NCBI GenBank assembly: GCA_900618795.1
Contig: UYJD01000015.1
Coordinates: forward strand, 867,125 to 931,124
Direction: 5' to 3'
DNA length: 64,000 nucleotides
Origin: Cyanodermella asteris
Lineage: Eukaryota > Ascomycota > Lecanoromycetes > Ostropales > Stictidaceae
The notes under the pieces were generated by a model. That model was not told where the DNA came from and ran no database searches. It saw nothing but the letters and a program-made list of their open reading frames with translations. Of the stretch, positions 24,950-34,428 are shown piece after piece. Both the position numbers and the translations under genes were made by a program. Each line of letters starts with the position of its first letter. Within the stretch, counting starts at the first letter, position 1.

Positions 24950-25654
24950 GGATGACATTGAAGCATCTTCTGAATAGACATAGACAGCTTTGCGTAAGTC
25001 ATGACAGGTGAGATGGCATATTTGTCTTGACGTGCATGAATCTGCAAACAGAAACCCGTGGCTTCACTTTCTTGGTGTCATGCCGACCCTGACGGCTTCC
25101 TTGTTGAGACTTTTGGCGGCATTAGCTTGCCCTGATGACGGCTCAAGTGTCGCTATCAGCTGGGGTTCAGATTGGCCGCGAACAAAGACATCATCCATCA
25201 AGACGACATCACAGAGCGGGTAGATGTTGTGATCATTGCAGGACACCGTGGGGGATCACTGCCTAACCTGAAGCAGAAGTCAGCGAGCTGAAGACGCCTA
25301 TTGGTAGTCCATAACAGGTGCCTGTCACCTGCCCAGCCACATCTACCGGTCTTGGCTGTCAACTCTCAACAGCAACTCGCCCGACCCATGAGGCTGCGTA
25401 ACGCTGATTTCGCGAATTTCAACAGGAACCAAGCATCGCTGGAATGGCCAGCTTAAAGTGCATCGTTCCGAGGTGGCCGCGGCCTTCTAGAGTAAGTACA
25501 CGTCTCGTCTTCTGCAGGGTCGTCGGGATGGTGACCAGGATCCCAAATGGGGGGTAGTTGGCATCATGCCAACTTAAGAGGAGCACATCTCCTGCTCATC
25601 GTCTCCTCTATCTTTCTATCTTCACATCTGGATTGCGATACGCCATCTGTCACA
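24950..25654. other. Intergenic region between MFS and hydrolase genes
   Basis: No gene was recognised; it should contain the MFS 3' UTR and the hydrolase promoter. An in-frame ATG at 25547 upstream of the hydrolase would add a hydrophobic N-terminus, discussed with that gene. Confidence 0.6.
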
Positions 25655-26623
25655 ATGTCTATATCGAGCTTCGCCATCCCCGCCTTCAAGTTCGACAGTG
25701 GCGAAATACTCGACATCTCCCTGGCCTACAAGTCCATCAACCCCGACGCGGCGAAGAAAGCCCTGATAACCAATTGTTTCACCGGCAAGTTCGAGAACAC
25801 CGTCACTTACACCACAGACCCCTCACCCGCTCTCGCCGACTACCATGTCGTGGTCGTGATGCAAATGGGCATGGGCGAATCTAGCTCGCCGTCCAACACG
25901 CCCAATTTCCCAAAGACCGTCACATACCAGGACCAGATCCGGGCCCAACATGCTCTCATCACCGAGGTCTTCAAGTTCAGTCATCTCGACGTCGCGCTCG
26001 GGTACTCAATGGGCGGTCAGGCGGTCTACCACTGGGCATCCATGTACCCGGACTTCATCAAGAACGGGATCGCGATCTGCGCTGCCGCAACGACCAGCGG
26101 GCAGACATACTCGCTCGTCGAGGGCTTTCTCGGAGCCCTCACATTCTCCAAAGACTGGAACGCGTACGTTTCGAGCGGGACCAAGCCGGTACAGGGTCTG
26201 AAAGCAATGGGAAGGGCCTACATACCGTGGCTTTACAGCCCGGCGTGGTGGAAGCAGGAGGTCTACAAGGGCATGGGGCTGGAGTCGAAGCAACAGTTCC
26301 TGGCCGTGGCGGAGGAAATGTCACAGATGGAGGATCCGAATAACATCCTTGTCCAGGCGAGGCAGTGGCAGAATATTGATGTGGGCAGGGTGGGAGGCGG
26401 GTATGAGAAGACGTTGGGGTCGATCAGGGCAAGGATGTTGCTTTTGCCGGGCCAGACTGATTATCAGTTTACGGTGGAGGATGTCGAGGCTGATTTGGCG
26501 CAGTTGAAGAACGGCAAGATGGAGGTTATTCCTTCTGTTTGGGGTCATGCGGCTGGGTTTGGAGTGAATCCGGGGGATGTTGCGTTCATCAACGAGCGTG
26601 TCAAGGTCTTTTTAGCCGGTTGA
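25655..26623 (+). CDS. Alpha/beta hydrolase, homoserine O-acetyltransferase-like
   Basis: A single exon of 322 residues with an alpha/beta-hydrolase fold. The nucleophile elbow is GYSMGG (Ser118), the acid is in LPGQTDYQF (Asp269) and the base in WGHAAGFG (His298), spaced as in the MetX/homoserine acetyltransferase group. True MetX enzymes usually show GGSMGG and are longer, so this is probably a side branch (acyltransferase or esterase) rather than the methionine-pathway enzyme. The start at 25655 (context cacaATGtc) gives a soluble protein whose N-terminus fits the fold. An ATG at 25547 in the same frame would add 36 residues including a hydrophobic stretch and is less likely. Substrate unknown. 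Confidence 0.85.
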   Translation: MSISSFAIPAFKFDSGEILDISLAYKSINPDAAKKALITNCFTGKFENTVTYTTDPSPALADYHVVVVMQMGMGESSSPSNTPNFPKTVTYQDQIRAQHALITEVFKFSHLDVALGYSMGGQAVYHWASMYPDFIKNGIAICAAATTSGQTYSLVEGFLGALTFSKDWNAYVSSGTKPVQGLKAMGRAYIPWLYSPAWWKQEVYKGMGLESKQQFLAVAEEMSQMEDPNNILVQARQWQNIDVGRVGGGYEKTLGSIRARMLLLPGQTDYQFTVEDVEADLAQLKNGKMEVIPSVWGHAAGFGVNPGDVAFINERVKVFLAG

Positions 26624-27210
26624 AATACCCTATGAAGGGATGCGTTTGACCTGGGCGAATATTGCTGTCGTCGTCAGCGGATTGGTCGTGATATCACGCG
26701 AAGAACCGTCCGATCAACCCGATTTTTGGCCATGTATTTGTCGACATATAAATGTGTCCACATCTCGAACAAGCATACCCAGTTCTGCTCAAACTTTTGG
26801 CTGTGTCGGGTGCAGTGAACCATGACCAGTTTGGATAGGATGATGAATAACTTCATAGACACCGGTTCTGATATATTTGCCTTGGAATTTCTCGCAGATT
26901 GACTTCTCGAGATGACCGGATTGCGTGGTGTTTCAAAGGCCACTTCAGCTTCAGCGGCAGAAACTGGCTCTTCAGGGGCCTGCTTAGTGGGGTGCTGCGA
27001 CGCTCCCATTGGACGCGCAGCCCGTTCCTTCCGATGCGCGTCATCAGCAGCTTCAATCATCATCTGCCAGTTCCGCCTGACGGGAGATTCAGGACACGAA
27101 CAGAGACTCTGCCGCCACGAAACGACATTCCACCTGCAGAGGGCCCGCATCTCTTGCCACGCCCATGGATTCTCATGCGTGCGACATCAACTTCAGGTGG
27201 TAGCTGACCC
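26624..27210. other. Intergenic region upstream of RAV1
   Basis: It holds the hydrolase 3' UTR and the RAV1 promoter. A minus-strand frame from an ATG at 27150 down to 26674 (158 codons) is open and has a charged, Ala/Glu-rich middle part. It has no recognisable domain, and I do not call it a gene with confidence. Confidence 0.5.
26674..27150 (-). CDS. Doubtful hypothetical protein divergent from RAV1
   Basis: 158 codons start at an ATG 60 bp from the RAV1 start on the other strand. A segment around ADDAHRKERAARPMG looks like ordinary coding sequence; the last third (HCTRHSQKFEQNW onward) does not. Overlapping plus-strand frames are also open, so this may be chance. Confidence 0.18.
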   Translation of the reverse strand: MRALCRWNVVSWRQSLCSCPESPVRRNWQMMIEAADDAHRKERAARPMGASQHPTKQAPEEPVSAAEAEVAFETPRNPVISRSQSARNSKANISEPVSMKLFIILSKLVMVHCTRHSQKFEQNWVCLFEMWTHLYVDKYMAKNRVDRTVLRVISRPIR

Positions 27211-30200
27211 ATGCGCGCAATCTTTCCCGGACGTCCCAGGGCCAGTCTCCAAGCTGTTTGCACTGGGCCTTGGGAAGGTCGTCAGATAATTGTACGTCGA
27301 CAAGAGCACCCACAGGCGTCCTGAAGCTCTGCTAACACTTGCAAAGGCTTACATCTCTGGCAATTCTATAATCCTCCTTGACGGCCCTCAGTCACTCCTC
27401 CAGACAATCTGCCAAGATGAAGTCGACAACCTCGATGCCATTGCAATCGATACGGTCACGGGTAAGATCGCGACCAGCTCCGCAGGCACCGTGTACATAT
27501 ATAAGCCGTATGGTCTGGAGCAAGGTTACTTGAAATGGTCACAGCAATGCAGCTTCGAGGCTTTCAAAGAGGAGGAGGAGACGTCACCATGCACCTTGAG
27601 CTGGGGGATGCCCGGAGAGCTGCTGGTCGGTTCTTCGAGCTTACACTTGTACCATATCGGCGACGTTGAATCCTTGCTCTGGGACCGAAAGCTCCCAACG
27701 GACGTGCAGATTGCGACCTTCTCACACGACGCGGATTTGATCGCCTCGATCGGCCACTGCGACAGCTTGGTCAAGGTCTGGCGTCGCCTGTCTTCTGGTC
27801 CCGAAGACAATACCATTGACTTTGCCTACCTCTACCATCCAGCAGTTGTAACCGATCTCTTCTGGCGGCCTCCGGAGAAACGACACAGTCAGGGCGGGCA
27901 GCATGTACTATACACGGTTTGCGCGGACAACAAGTTGCGGGTCTGGGCATCAATCGACCACCATGGCCTCCAACCACTGCAGCTCTGGGGGGAGCTTGAC
28001 CTTCGCGAGGTCATACAACCTCGTCATTTAGGTCCAGACAGTCAGAGCGAGCGACGCTTTGTGTTTGTGATCAACGGCAACGACTTTGATACAGCTACGA
28101 AAGCTGCTCTCAAGGATGGTCCCGATCCTTTAAAACGACCATTCCTGGAGCACCTGGGCGACATTGCCTCCCACAAGCCGGACGTGTGTGTGGTGCTGGA
28201 TGACAAGGGGCATATGAGTGCCTGGGGACTACAGAACATCGGCAGCAAACGGCGGAAAGAGTCGGACGTCTTCAATATCGCTCTTGTTGAAAACTTCAAT
28301 CTATTTCCCCCCAGCCTTGACATCGCATCCACGTTACATCTTCGACTTCTTGGATTCTGGCACGCTTCCGCCGACAATTCTTTTTCACTTCTTGTGCATT
28401 ATTTTGATGGTACGATATCTTGGCATGATGGTCGGATGGACGAGTATTTTGATCCGGCACCGAATTCGAATCGTTTACGACCGAAGGCTCTGTGGACGGC
28501 CCACGAAGGCCCTGTTGAGCATCTTACTCGCAACGCGAGTGGACTCGCTCTGATCTCCAGGTCCAGCCAAGCAGAAGCTCTTGTGTGGCAAAGTCGTTCG
28601 AAACGGTCCCCTGCGTCGTTACGCAAAGCTAGCTCAATAAAATTGGATGGTAATCTCCAAGGGCTTTGCGTTCTTGATCAAGGCAATTATTTTGTGAGTT
28701 TGCAGGATGAGAAAGTCTGCCTATGGGAATCAGAAATTCCACAAGCAAGGCAAATCGCGTGCAGTGGTTTTGAAGCCGCGGGAGGGCCAGCGACCATTCT
28801 CAGAATTCCAAGCGGGAACTCGGCTTCAAGGAGTCGTTTCGTGGCTGTAATCTCATCCAAATTCAAAGGTACAATTTACGAAATCAAGCTGCCGAATGCT
28901 GTGGTCAGATCCACTGCGACCAACGGCTCAGCTCCTTGCACGATAGAGCGGTTTTGCACGTTTGAGCTATCCAAGCAAGATGTACAGCTGGTCATTCGTG
29001 CCATTGATCCGGTTGGACTTGGTTCAGCGAGGCCTGAGGTTCTTGACACTTTCGCGCCAGATATTGCATTGACGACCACACCCGATGGCATTGTACAAAC
29101 CTACGCTGCCCGCCTCGATGTCAGCGAGCGCTCATTATCATGGGTCGAGACAGCGAAAGTCGTTACTGGTATTTCGAATCCATCGCTTGCTGCTGGCAGC
29201 TCATCAAGGAAGGTAGCGGTCGTTGATCAGTCTGGGACTGGCCTAACGATATGGGACACCAAGAACGGAGATCTTGAATTCGACCAGTCCTATGGTGTCG
29301 GCGAAGAGATTCGCGACCTTGATTGGGCGGCGACTCATGGCTCACAATCATTGCTTGCTGTTGGCTTTCCGCACAAAGTGGTGGTGTTTGGGCAGATGCG
29401 GTACAATTACTTGCTGCCCGAGCCGTCATGGGCTGCAATTCGTGAGATATATATACGCGACCTCACCCCACACCCAATCGGAGACAGCACGTGGCTCGAT
29501 AATGGCAGCCTTGTCATTGGAGTTGGCAACCAGCTTTTCGTCTACGATGACGCGATCAATGGACAAGACCGGACTGTCAAGGACATTCCCATTGCGACGC
29601 ATGTGACCACTCCAGAGCGTCTCTTCGGGCGTGTGAACCTTCTCAATGGTCCACTGCCTCTATTCCACCCTCAATGCCTCACACAATCAGTATTAGCCGG
29701 TCGTATTATCGAGGTGCAGAACATTATCGTAGCTCTACACAAAGTATTGAAGTTTTGGACCGAAGGCGATGAGCTGGATTCGAATCTCGGGATTGCATCG
29801 GAAACTCTTTTTGAGGAAGCTCCTGAAGCGACAGCCACGGTCCACCAGTCTCAAGCCCCGAGAGTCAACGGGTACTCGGACGACGAAGAGCCAGAGGTCG
29901 TGACCGAAGAACTAGCGATTGCCCTTAACGAGAAGCTGTCGAAGATCTCCTTGCCTTACATCTCCAGTCAAGAGCAATTCTACTTGGCAAATCTTGTCGA
30001 TTCCATTGCAATGACCGAGAAACAACGTCGATCTGTTGACACTAACGCCGCCAGATTCATTACCTTCTTCAGACAATACATGCTGATCAAGGCCAGCGAG
30101 CACCAGGTTCGAGCAAACATTACATGGCGGGAATATGCATGGGCGTTTCACAGCAACAGTCAGGATATCCTCGTAGATATGGTGACTCGGCAGTTCCAGG

Positions 30201-31219
30201 GAAAGCTGCTTTGGAAGGATGCCCGCGAGACCGGCCTCTTCATGTGGCTGACTGACCCTGCTGCCCTGGCTGTACAGTTCGAAAACATTGCAAGGAACGA
30301 ATACACAAAGACAGATGAGCGAGACCCTATCGATTGTAGTCTATACTACCTGGCCTTGCGCAAGAAGAACGTGCTCAGTGGCCTCTGGCGAATGGCAAGC
30401 TGGCATAAAGAGCGAGCTGGAACTCAAAAGCTGTTGAGCAACAATTTTGCGGAAGCCAGATGGAAAACGGCGGCGCTGAAGAATGCCTATGCACTTTTGG
30501 GCAGACGGCGCTTCCAATACGCAGCAGCCTTCTTCCTGCTCGCCGACAGCTTGAAGGATGCCGTCAACGTATGCACGACCCAGCTCAACGATCTCCAGCT
30601 GGCAATTGCTGTTGCCCGCATACATGGCGGCGATCACTCGCCTGTTCTGAAAGAACTACTGCAAGACCATGTTCTTCCACAGGCTGCGCAAGCTGGCGAT
30701 CGTTGGCAAGCTATGTGGGCGTTCTGGATGCTAGGCAAACGGGACATGGCGGTAAGAGCACTCATAACGCCCATCTGGAACCTGATCGATAGCACTCTGA
30801 GCCCAAGTCAGGAGGCAAGATCCTTCTTATCCAACGACCCGGCACTGGTCGTGATGTACAGGCAACTACGCGAGAAGACCTTGCAGACACTCAAGGGCGC
30901 CACCCAGATTTCTCCCCGCGAGGAATGGGAATTTGTCCTTCGAACGGCCCAATTATATGTCAGAATGGGTTGCGACCACCTTGCACTGGATCTGGTACGG
31001 AATTGGAACTTTTTGCAGCTGCCGTCCATTCCGATACCGTCGGAAGTACCGGATCCGAGAAAGTTGCTGCGCAGGAGGAGTAGTTTGGTGGTGGATGATA
31101 TGACGGTGCCGACGTCGCCGACGGGCTTGATGAAGACGGGCAAAGGCGGCTCGAAGCCACCGCCTACGATGTTCGACGAGCCTGCGGCGAACTCACTGCT
31201 GGACTCATTCGGGTTTTAG
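27211..31219 (+). CDS. RAV1: RAVE complex subunit Rav1 (V-ATPase assembly; DmX-like)
   Basis: Two exons, 27211-27291 and 27347-31219, encode 1317 residues. The short first exon (MRAIFPGRPRASLQAV..) is joined by a 55-bp intron (gtacgt donor, gctaac branch, aag acceptor) to AYISGNSIILLDGPQ, restoring the conserved Rav1 N-terminus. The N-terminal half is WD40-like beta-propeller sequence (for example SHDADLIASIGHCDSLVKVW and NTLRVWAS-like repeats). The C-terminal half, with WREYAWAFHSNSQDILVDMV and the LSGLWRMASWHKE region, is the Rav1p C-terminal domain. Together with Rav2 and Skp1, Rav1 reassembles the V1 and Vo sectors of the vacuolar H+-ATPase after glucose return. Length and single-copy housekeeping character are normal. 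Confidence 0.95.
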
Positions 31220-31585
31220 ATGGATTGGGATGTACCAGTCATGACGTTGACAGTCAATGGTTTTTTGCCCTTGACAATGCTATACTTAATTTTATTTGAA
31301 GCTATATTTGCCTTCAGCTGTGCGCTCCGAGGTCGTTTCAATAACAACGCAGGCGATTTGTGGACCAAATGTATCATTCTTTTCCTCCAACAAGTCTATT
31401 CGGGCATGTATTCTCTCAAAGACATTTCGTCCTGTTATGCCCTGGACATCCCCGGGAATCTAGGTTCGCAATTGTTCAGGTCGCTACCTTGGCGATCGGC
31501 GCCTCTACATCTCGTGCTACATCGTTCATAAATTCGTCTCCGATCGATATTCGATGAGCTCTTTCATTTGCCCGGGCATTATTCC
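31220..31585. other. Convergent intergenic region, RAV1 and GH35
   Basis: It contains the 3' UTRs of two converging genes; nothing else was seen. Confidence 0.7.
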
Positions 31586-33559
31586 TCAAACACAATCCGA
31601 ACAATCAGGGTCGGGATTGTTCCCCCACTCCCTGTCCGCCAACCCGACCGCAGTCATATTTTTACTAACGAGATGCGGCTCGAGTTCCAACACGACAACC
31701 TCGTTCGGTTCATCATACTTCACCACCGTGCCGGGCAGGTAGAGCGACTGCTGCGGGCCGACGAGCCAGGACCTTCTGAGATTGAACCCGTTCACAAACA
31801 CCTGGCCCTTGATGCCGTTCGGGATGGCGAGGAAAGTACCCAGGACGGCCGCGCCGCCGGTCTTCTGCGACGGCGTCGCCTTGAAGGTCCCGTGATATAA
31901 CATGGGGCTCTGCGCGTGTTGCGTCGACGACGTGGCGTTTGCGGATGCGCCGGGGAGCTTGTCGAGGGGGATCGAGTAGGATTTCCAGCCCGTCAGGGGT
32001 TTGCCGCCGACGAGGACGTCGCCTTTGATGCCCTTGTCGGGTTGGCGGAGGTAGTCTTCGTACGGGTTGCCGCGGGAGTAGTAGTCGACGCGACCCAGGT
32101 TCTCGACCAGGAGCTGCAGCTTGTCGCCGGGTTTCAGGTTTACGCTGATACTCCGGGGGTGTTGGTACTGGCTGTCGATTACTCCCTTGGGTGCCCCGTT
32201 CACGAAGACCTGGACTCGGTCTCGTGCTCGATCGCCGGGACTCACGACGCCTGAAGCGGATGCGTTTGCGACGTGTTCGTACAGGACAAAACCGTATGAT
32301 TGGCCCAGAGCTTCCATCGTGACTGGCGAGTCCCGCTCAACTGGCTTGCCGAGCACGTCGAAGAAGGATGCCAGTGGTGAGAGTTTGAACTCTGGAACCG
32401 CCATGCGAGGTAGGCTCTGTGGCGGTTCGGGAACGGTACCGTTTGGCGAGTACTTGATCAACGCGGCTCGCATCTTCGTATACAGGTCATTCGTCCGTCC
32501 ACTTTCGTCAATGGGGGAGCCGTAGTCGTAGCTAGTCGTAAAGACCGTCGTGCGGTTCTGCCATAGAGCGCCGTTGTCGAAGCCAAAGTTCGTACCTCCG
32601 TGGACCATGTAGAAGCTGATCGATGCTTTGTATTGGCCCAACACAAAGTCGATATCTGAGATGAAGCCCTCGGCAATCGACGGGTCATTCTCCGTTGTGT
32701 TATGAGGGTTATACGTCCCCCACTGATCCGGCGCCCACGTGTAGTACTCACCATCAAGCAACGGACCAAGTTCGCTCGGGTCCGTGATGTACTGATCCCG
32801 CGCAGGAAAGCCGTACGTTGGTCCCCCGTCAATCTCAGCCAGCGCACCGGGTATCGACCCTCCGTCCAACGTGAAATCGACACCACCGTCGTTGGTATAC
32901 AACGGCACCTCAAAATGCTCTTTGAGAATATCCCTCAGCGCAGCGATGTACTGATGATTCTCGCCAAAAGACCCATACTCATTTTCAACCTGGACCATCA
33001 AAATGGGTCCGCCCTTGGAAACTTGCAACCCCGCAACATCGCCAGCCAGCTTCGCCAGATAAGATCTCGTAGCATTCAGATACGGCTCGTTGTAATCCCT
33101 GACCACCAACCCGGGAACCTGCGTCAACCAAGCCGGAAACCCCCCAAAGTCGTGCTCTCCACAGATGTAGGGCCCCGGGCGTAACACGACGTGCAGCCCG
33201 ACCTCCTGCGCGATGCGGAAGTACTCCGCGATATCGTTCTGCGGTTCCGACGAGGTCCAAGTGCCCGGTGTGGGCTCCAGCGCGTTCCAGAAGACGTAGG
33301 AGAAGATGGTGTTGAGGCCCATGGCGCGGGCCTTTGTGAGGCGGTCGCGCCAGTACTGGGGCGGAATGCGCTGCGGGTCCATTTGGCCGCCGATGATCTG
33401 GATTGGCGAGCCATGGAGGAGGAAGGTCGTGCTGTTGTAAGTGAACGCCGGGGAGGACGCGGATTGCGTTGGGGAGGGTTGGGGGATTGCGGTCACGAGA
33501 GTGGTGAAGAGGGCGGCGCAGAGGCCTACAAGACTTGTGGCCTTCAGCATTGTGTACAT
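31586..33559 (-). CDS. Secreted beta-galactosidase, GH35
   Basis: A single exon of 657 residues. The first in-frame ATG gives a signal peptide (MYTMLKATSLVGLCAALF..) ending near VTA. The GH35 (beta/alpha)8 barrel follows: the early LRPGPYICGEHDFGG, the acid/base motif VQVENEYG (Glu194) and the nucleophile in LLDGEYYTW (Glu271), the same order as in human GLB1. The C-terminal third holds beta-sandwich, jelly-roll modules. It is a short, GLB1-like GH35 of about 650 residues, unlike the ~1000-residue LacA-type enzymes of aspergilli. Such enzymes remove terminal beta-linked galactose, often beta-1,3, from glycans. Leftmost gene of the glycosidase array, it is transcribed away from the GH3 gene's upstream side, in tandem with it. 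Confidence 0.93.
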   Translation of the reverse strand: MYTMLKATSLVGLCAALFTTLVTAIPQPSPTQSASSPAFTYNSTTFLLHGSPIQIIGGQMDPQRIPPQYWRDRLTKARAMGLNTIFSYVFWNALEPTPGTWTSSEPQNDIAEYFRIAQEVGLHVVLRPGPYICGEHDFGGFPAWLTQVPGLVVRDYNEPYLNATRSYLAKLAGDVAGLQVSKGGPILMVQVENEYGSFGENHQYIAALRDILKEHFEVPLYTNDGGVDFTLDGGSIPGALAEIDGGPTYGFPARDQYITDPSELGPLLDGEYYTWAPDQWGTYNPHNTTENDPSIAEGFISDIDFVLGQYKASISFYMVHGGTNFGFDNGALWQNRTTVFTTSYDYGSPIDESGRTNDLYTKMRAALIKYSPNGTVPEPPQSLPRMAVPEFKLSPLASFFDVLGKPVERDSPVTMEALGQSYGFVLYEHVANASASGVVSPGDRARDRVQVFVNGAPKGVIDSQYQHPRSISVNLKPGDKLQLLVENLGRVDYYSRGNPYEDYLRQPDKGIKGDVLVGGKPLTGWKSYSIPLDKLPGASANATSSTQHAQSPMLYHGTFKATPSQKTGGAAVLGTFLAIPNGIKGQVFVNGFNLRRSWLVGPQQSLYLPGTVVKYDEPNEVVVLELEPHLVSKNMTAVGLADREWGNNPDPDCSDCV

Positions 33560-34428
33560 GGATGTCGGTTGAGTGCTAGACAGAGACGCCACTCACGACC
33601 GGGGCACGACTCCACTAATAGATCAAGGTAGTGGCATATATATCTACTCACATGTCGCGAGAATTCCACGGTGGTTAGGTCTCGCTCAGATCCCGAAGCC
33701 ACCTCCACACTCTGACAAGGCAGGCTTGCCGGATAAATATTGTGGGGTCAAGCTTTACCATGTCCCTGATAATCGAACTCGGGGACCTTCCTAATGAAGG
33801 TGTGAAGGTGCCAGGCACGGCAGGGTATGCCGGAAGCTTCGTGTTCGAACAGGGTGGGCTGAGGATCTGCAATCAGTTGGATATTGGGCTCGAGGCCGTT
33901 TTGGCTTGCGGATCTCCGCCTTTTTAGCCTGACCGGCAAAGGGCGGCTCATTCAACGAGCCATCATAAGTGCGTGAAGGCTTATCCATCATCCGATGAGC
34001 CGAAAACCACAAGCCTGCGGCTCGTATGCATACGGTGGGAAGCAGCTGAGAGACGCGCAGGGACCGAGGCTAAATTGGATGGACAAAAAAAGTGGGTCAC
34101 CCTGACAGAGGTTATGGGGCAGCCGGGCCGCCTAGACCACCTAGACCACCTGGGGATTCTCCCTGGACCCCGGCGGACGCTCCTCCCCATAATGCACGGT
34201 CCCACCCGGGGCAATAGCTTGGCACCCGAAGTGACCCAGTTTGGTTTCGTCCACCGCGTGAATGGCTAAGCTCGTTGTTTCGAGATGCATGCCAAAGAGC
34301 ACATGTCGATTGATGAATACATTTTTGCTAGATGGGCAGGTATTCTGCTCTGGAGGTTTTTCAAAACCGGAATGGGCAGATTAATACCCATTGTAATTAT
34401 CTGGCATGCTCACACGGATCCCATGTAG
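33560..34428. other. Intergenic region between GH35 and GH3
   Basis: It holds the GH35 promoter (right-to-left) and the GH3 3' UTR. Two direct copies of ctagaccac lie at 34132-34149. No additional gene was seen. Confidence 0.6.
33636..33643 (-). promoter_or_regulatory. TATA box of the GH35 gene
   Basis: An ATATATAT run lies about 80 bp upstream of the GH35 start codon, matching the TATA spacing of the GH3 and GH20 genes. Confidence 0.5.
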
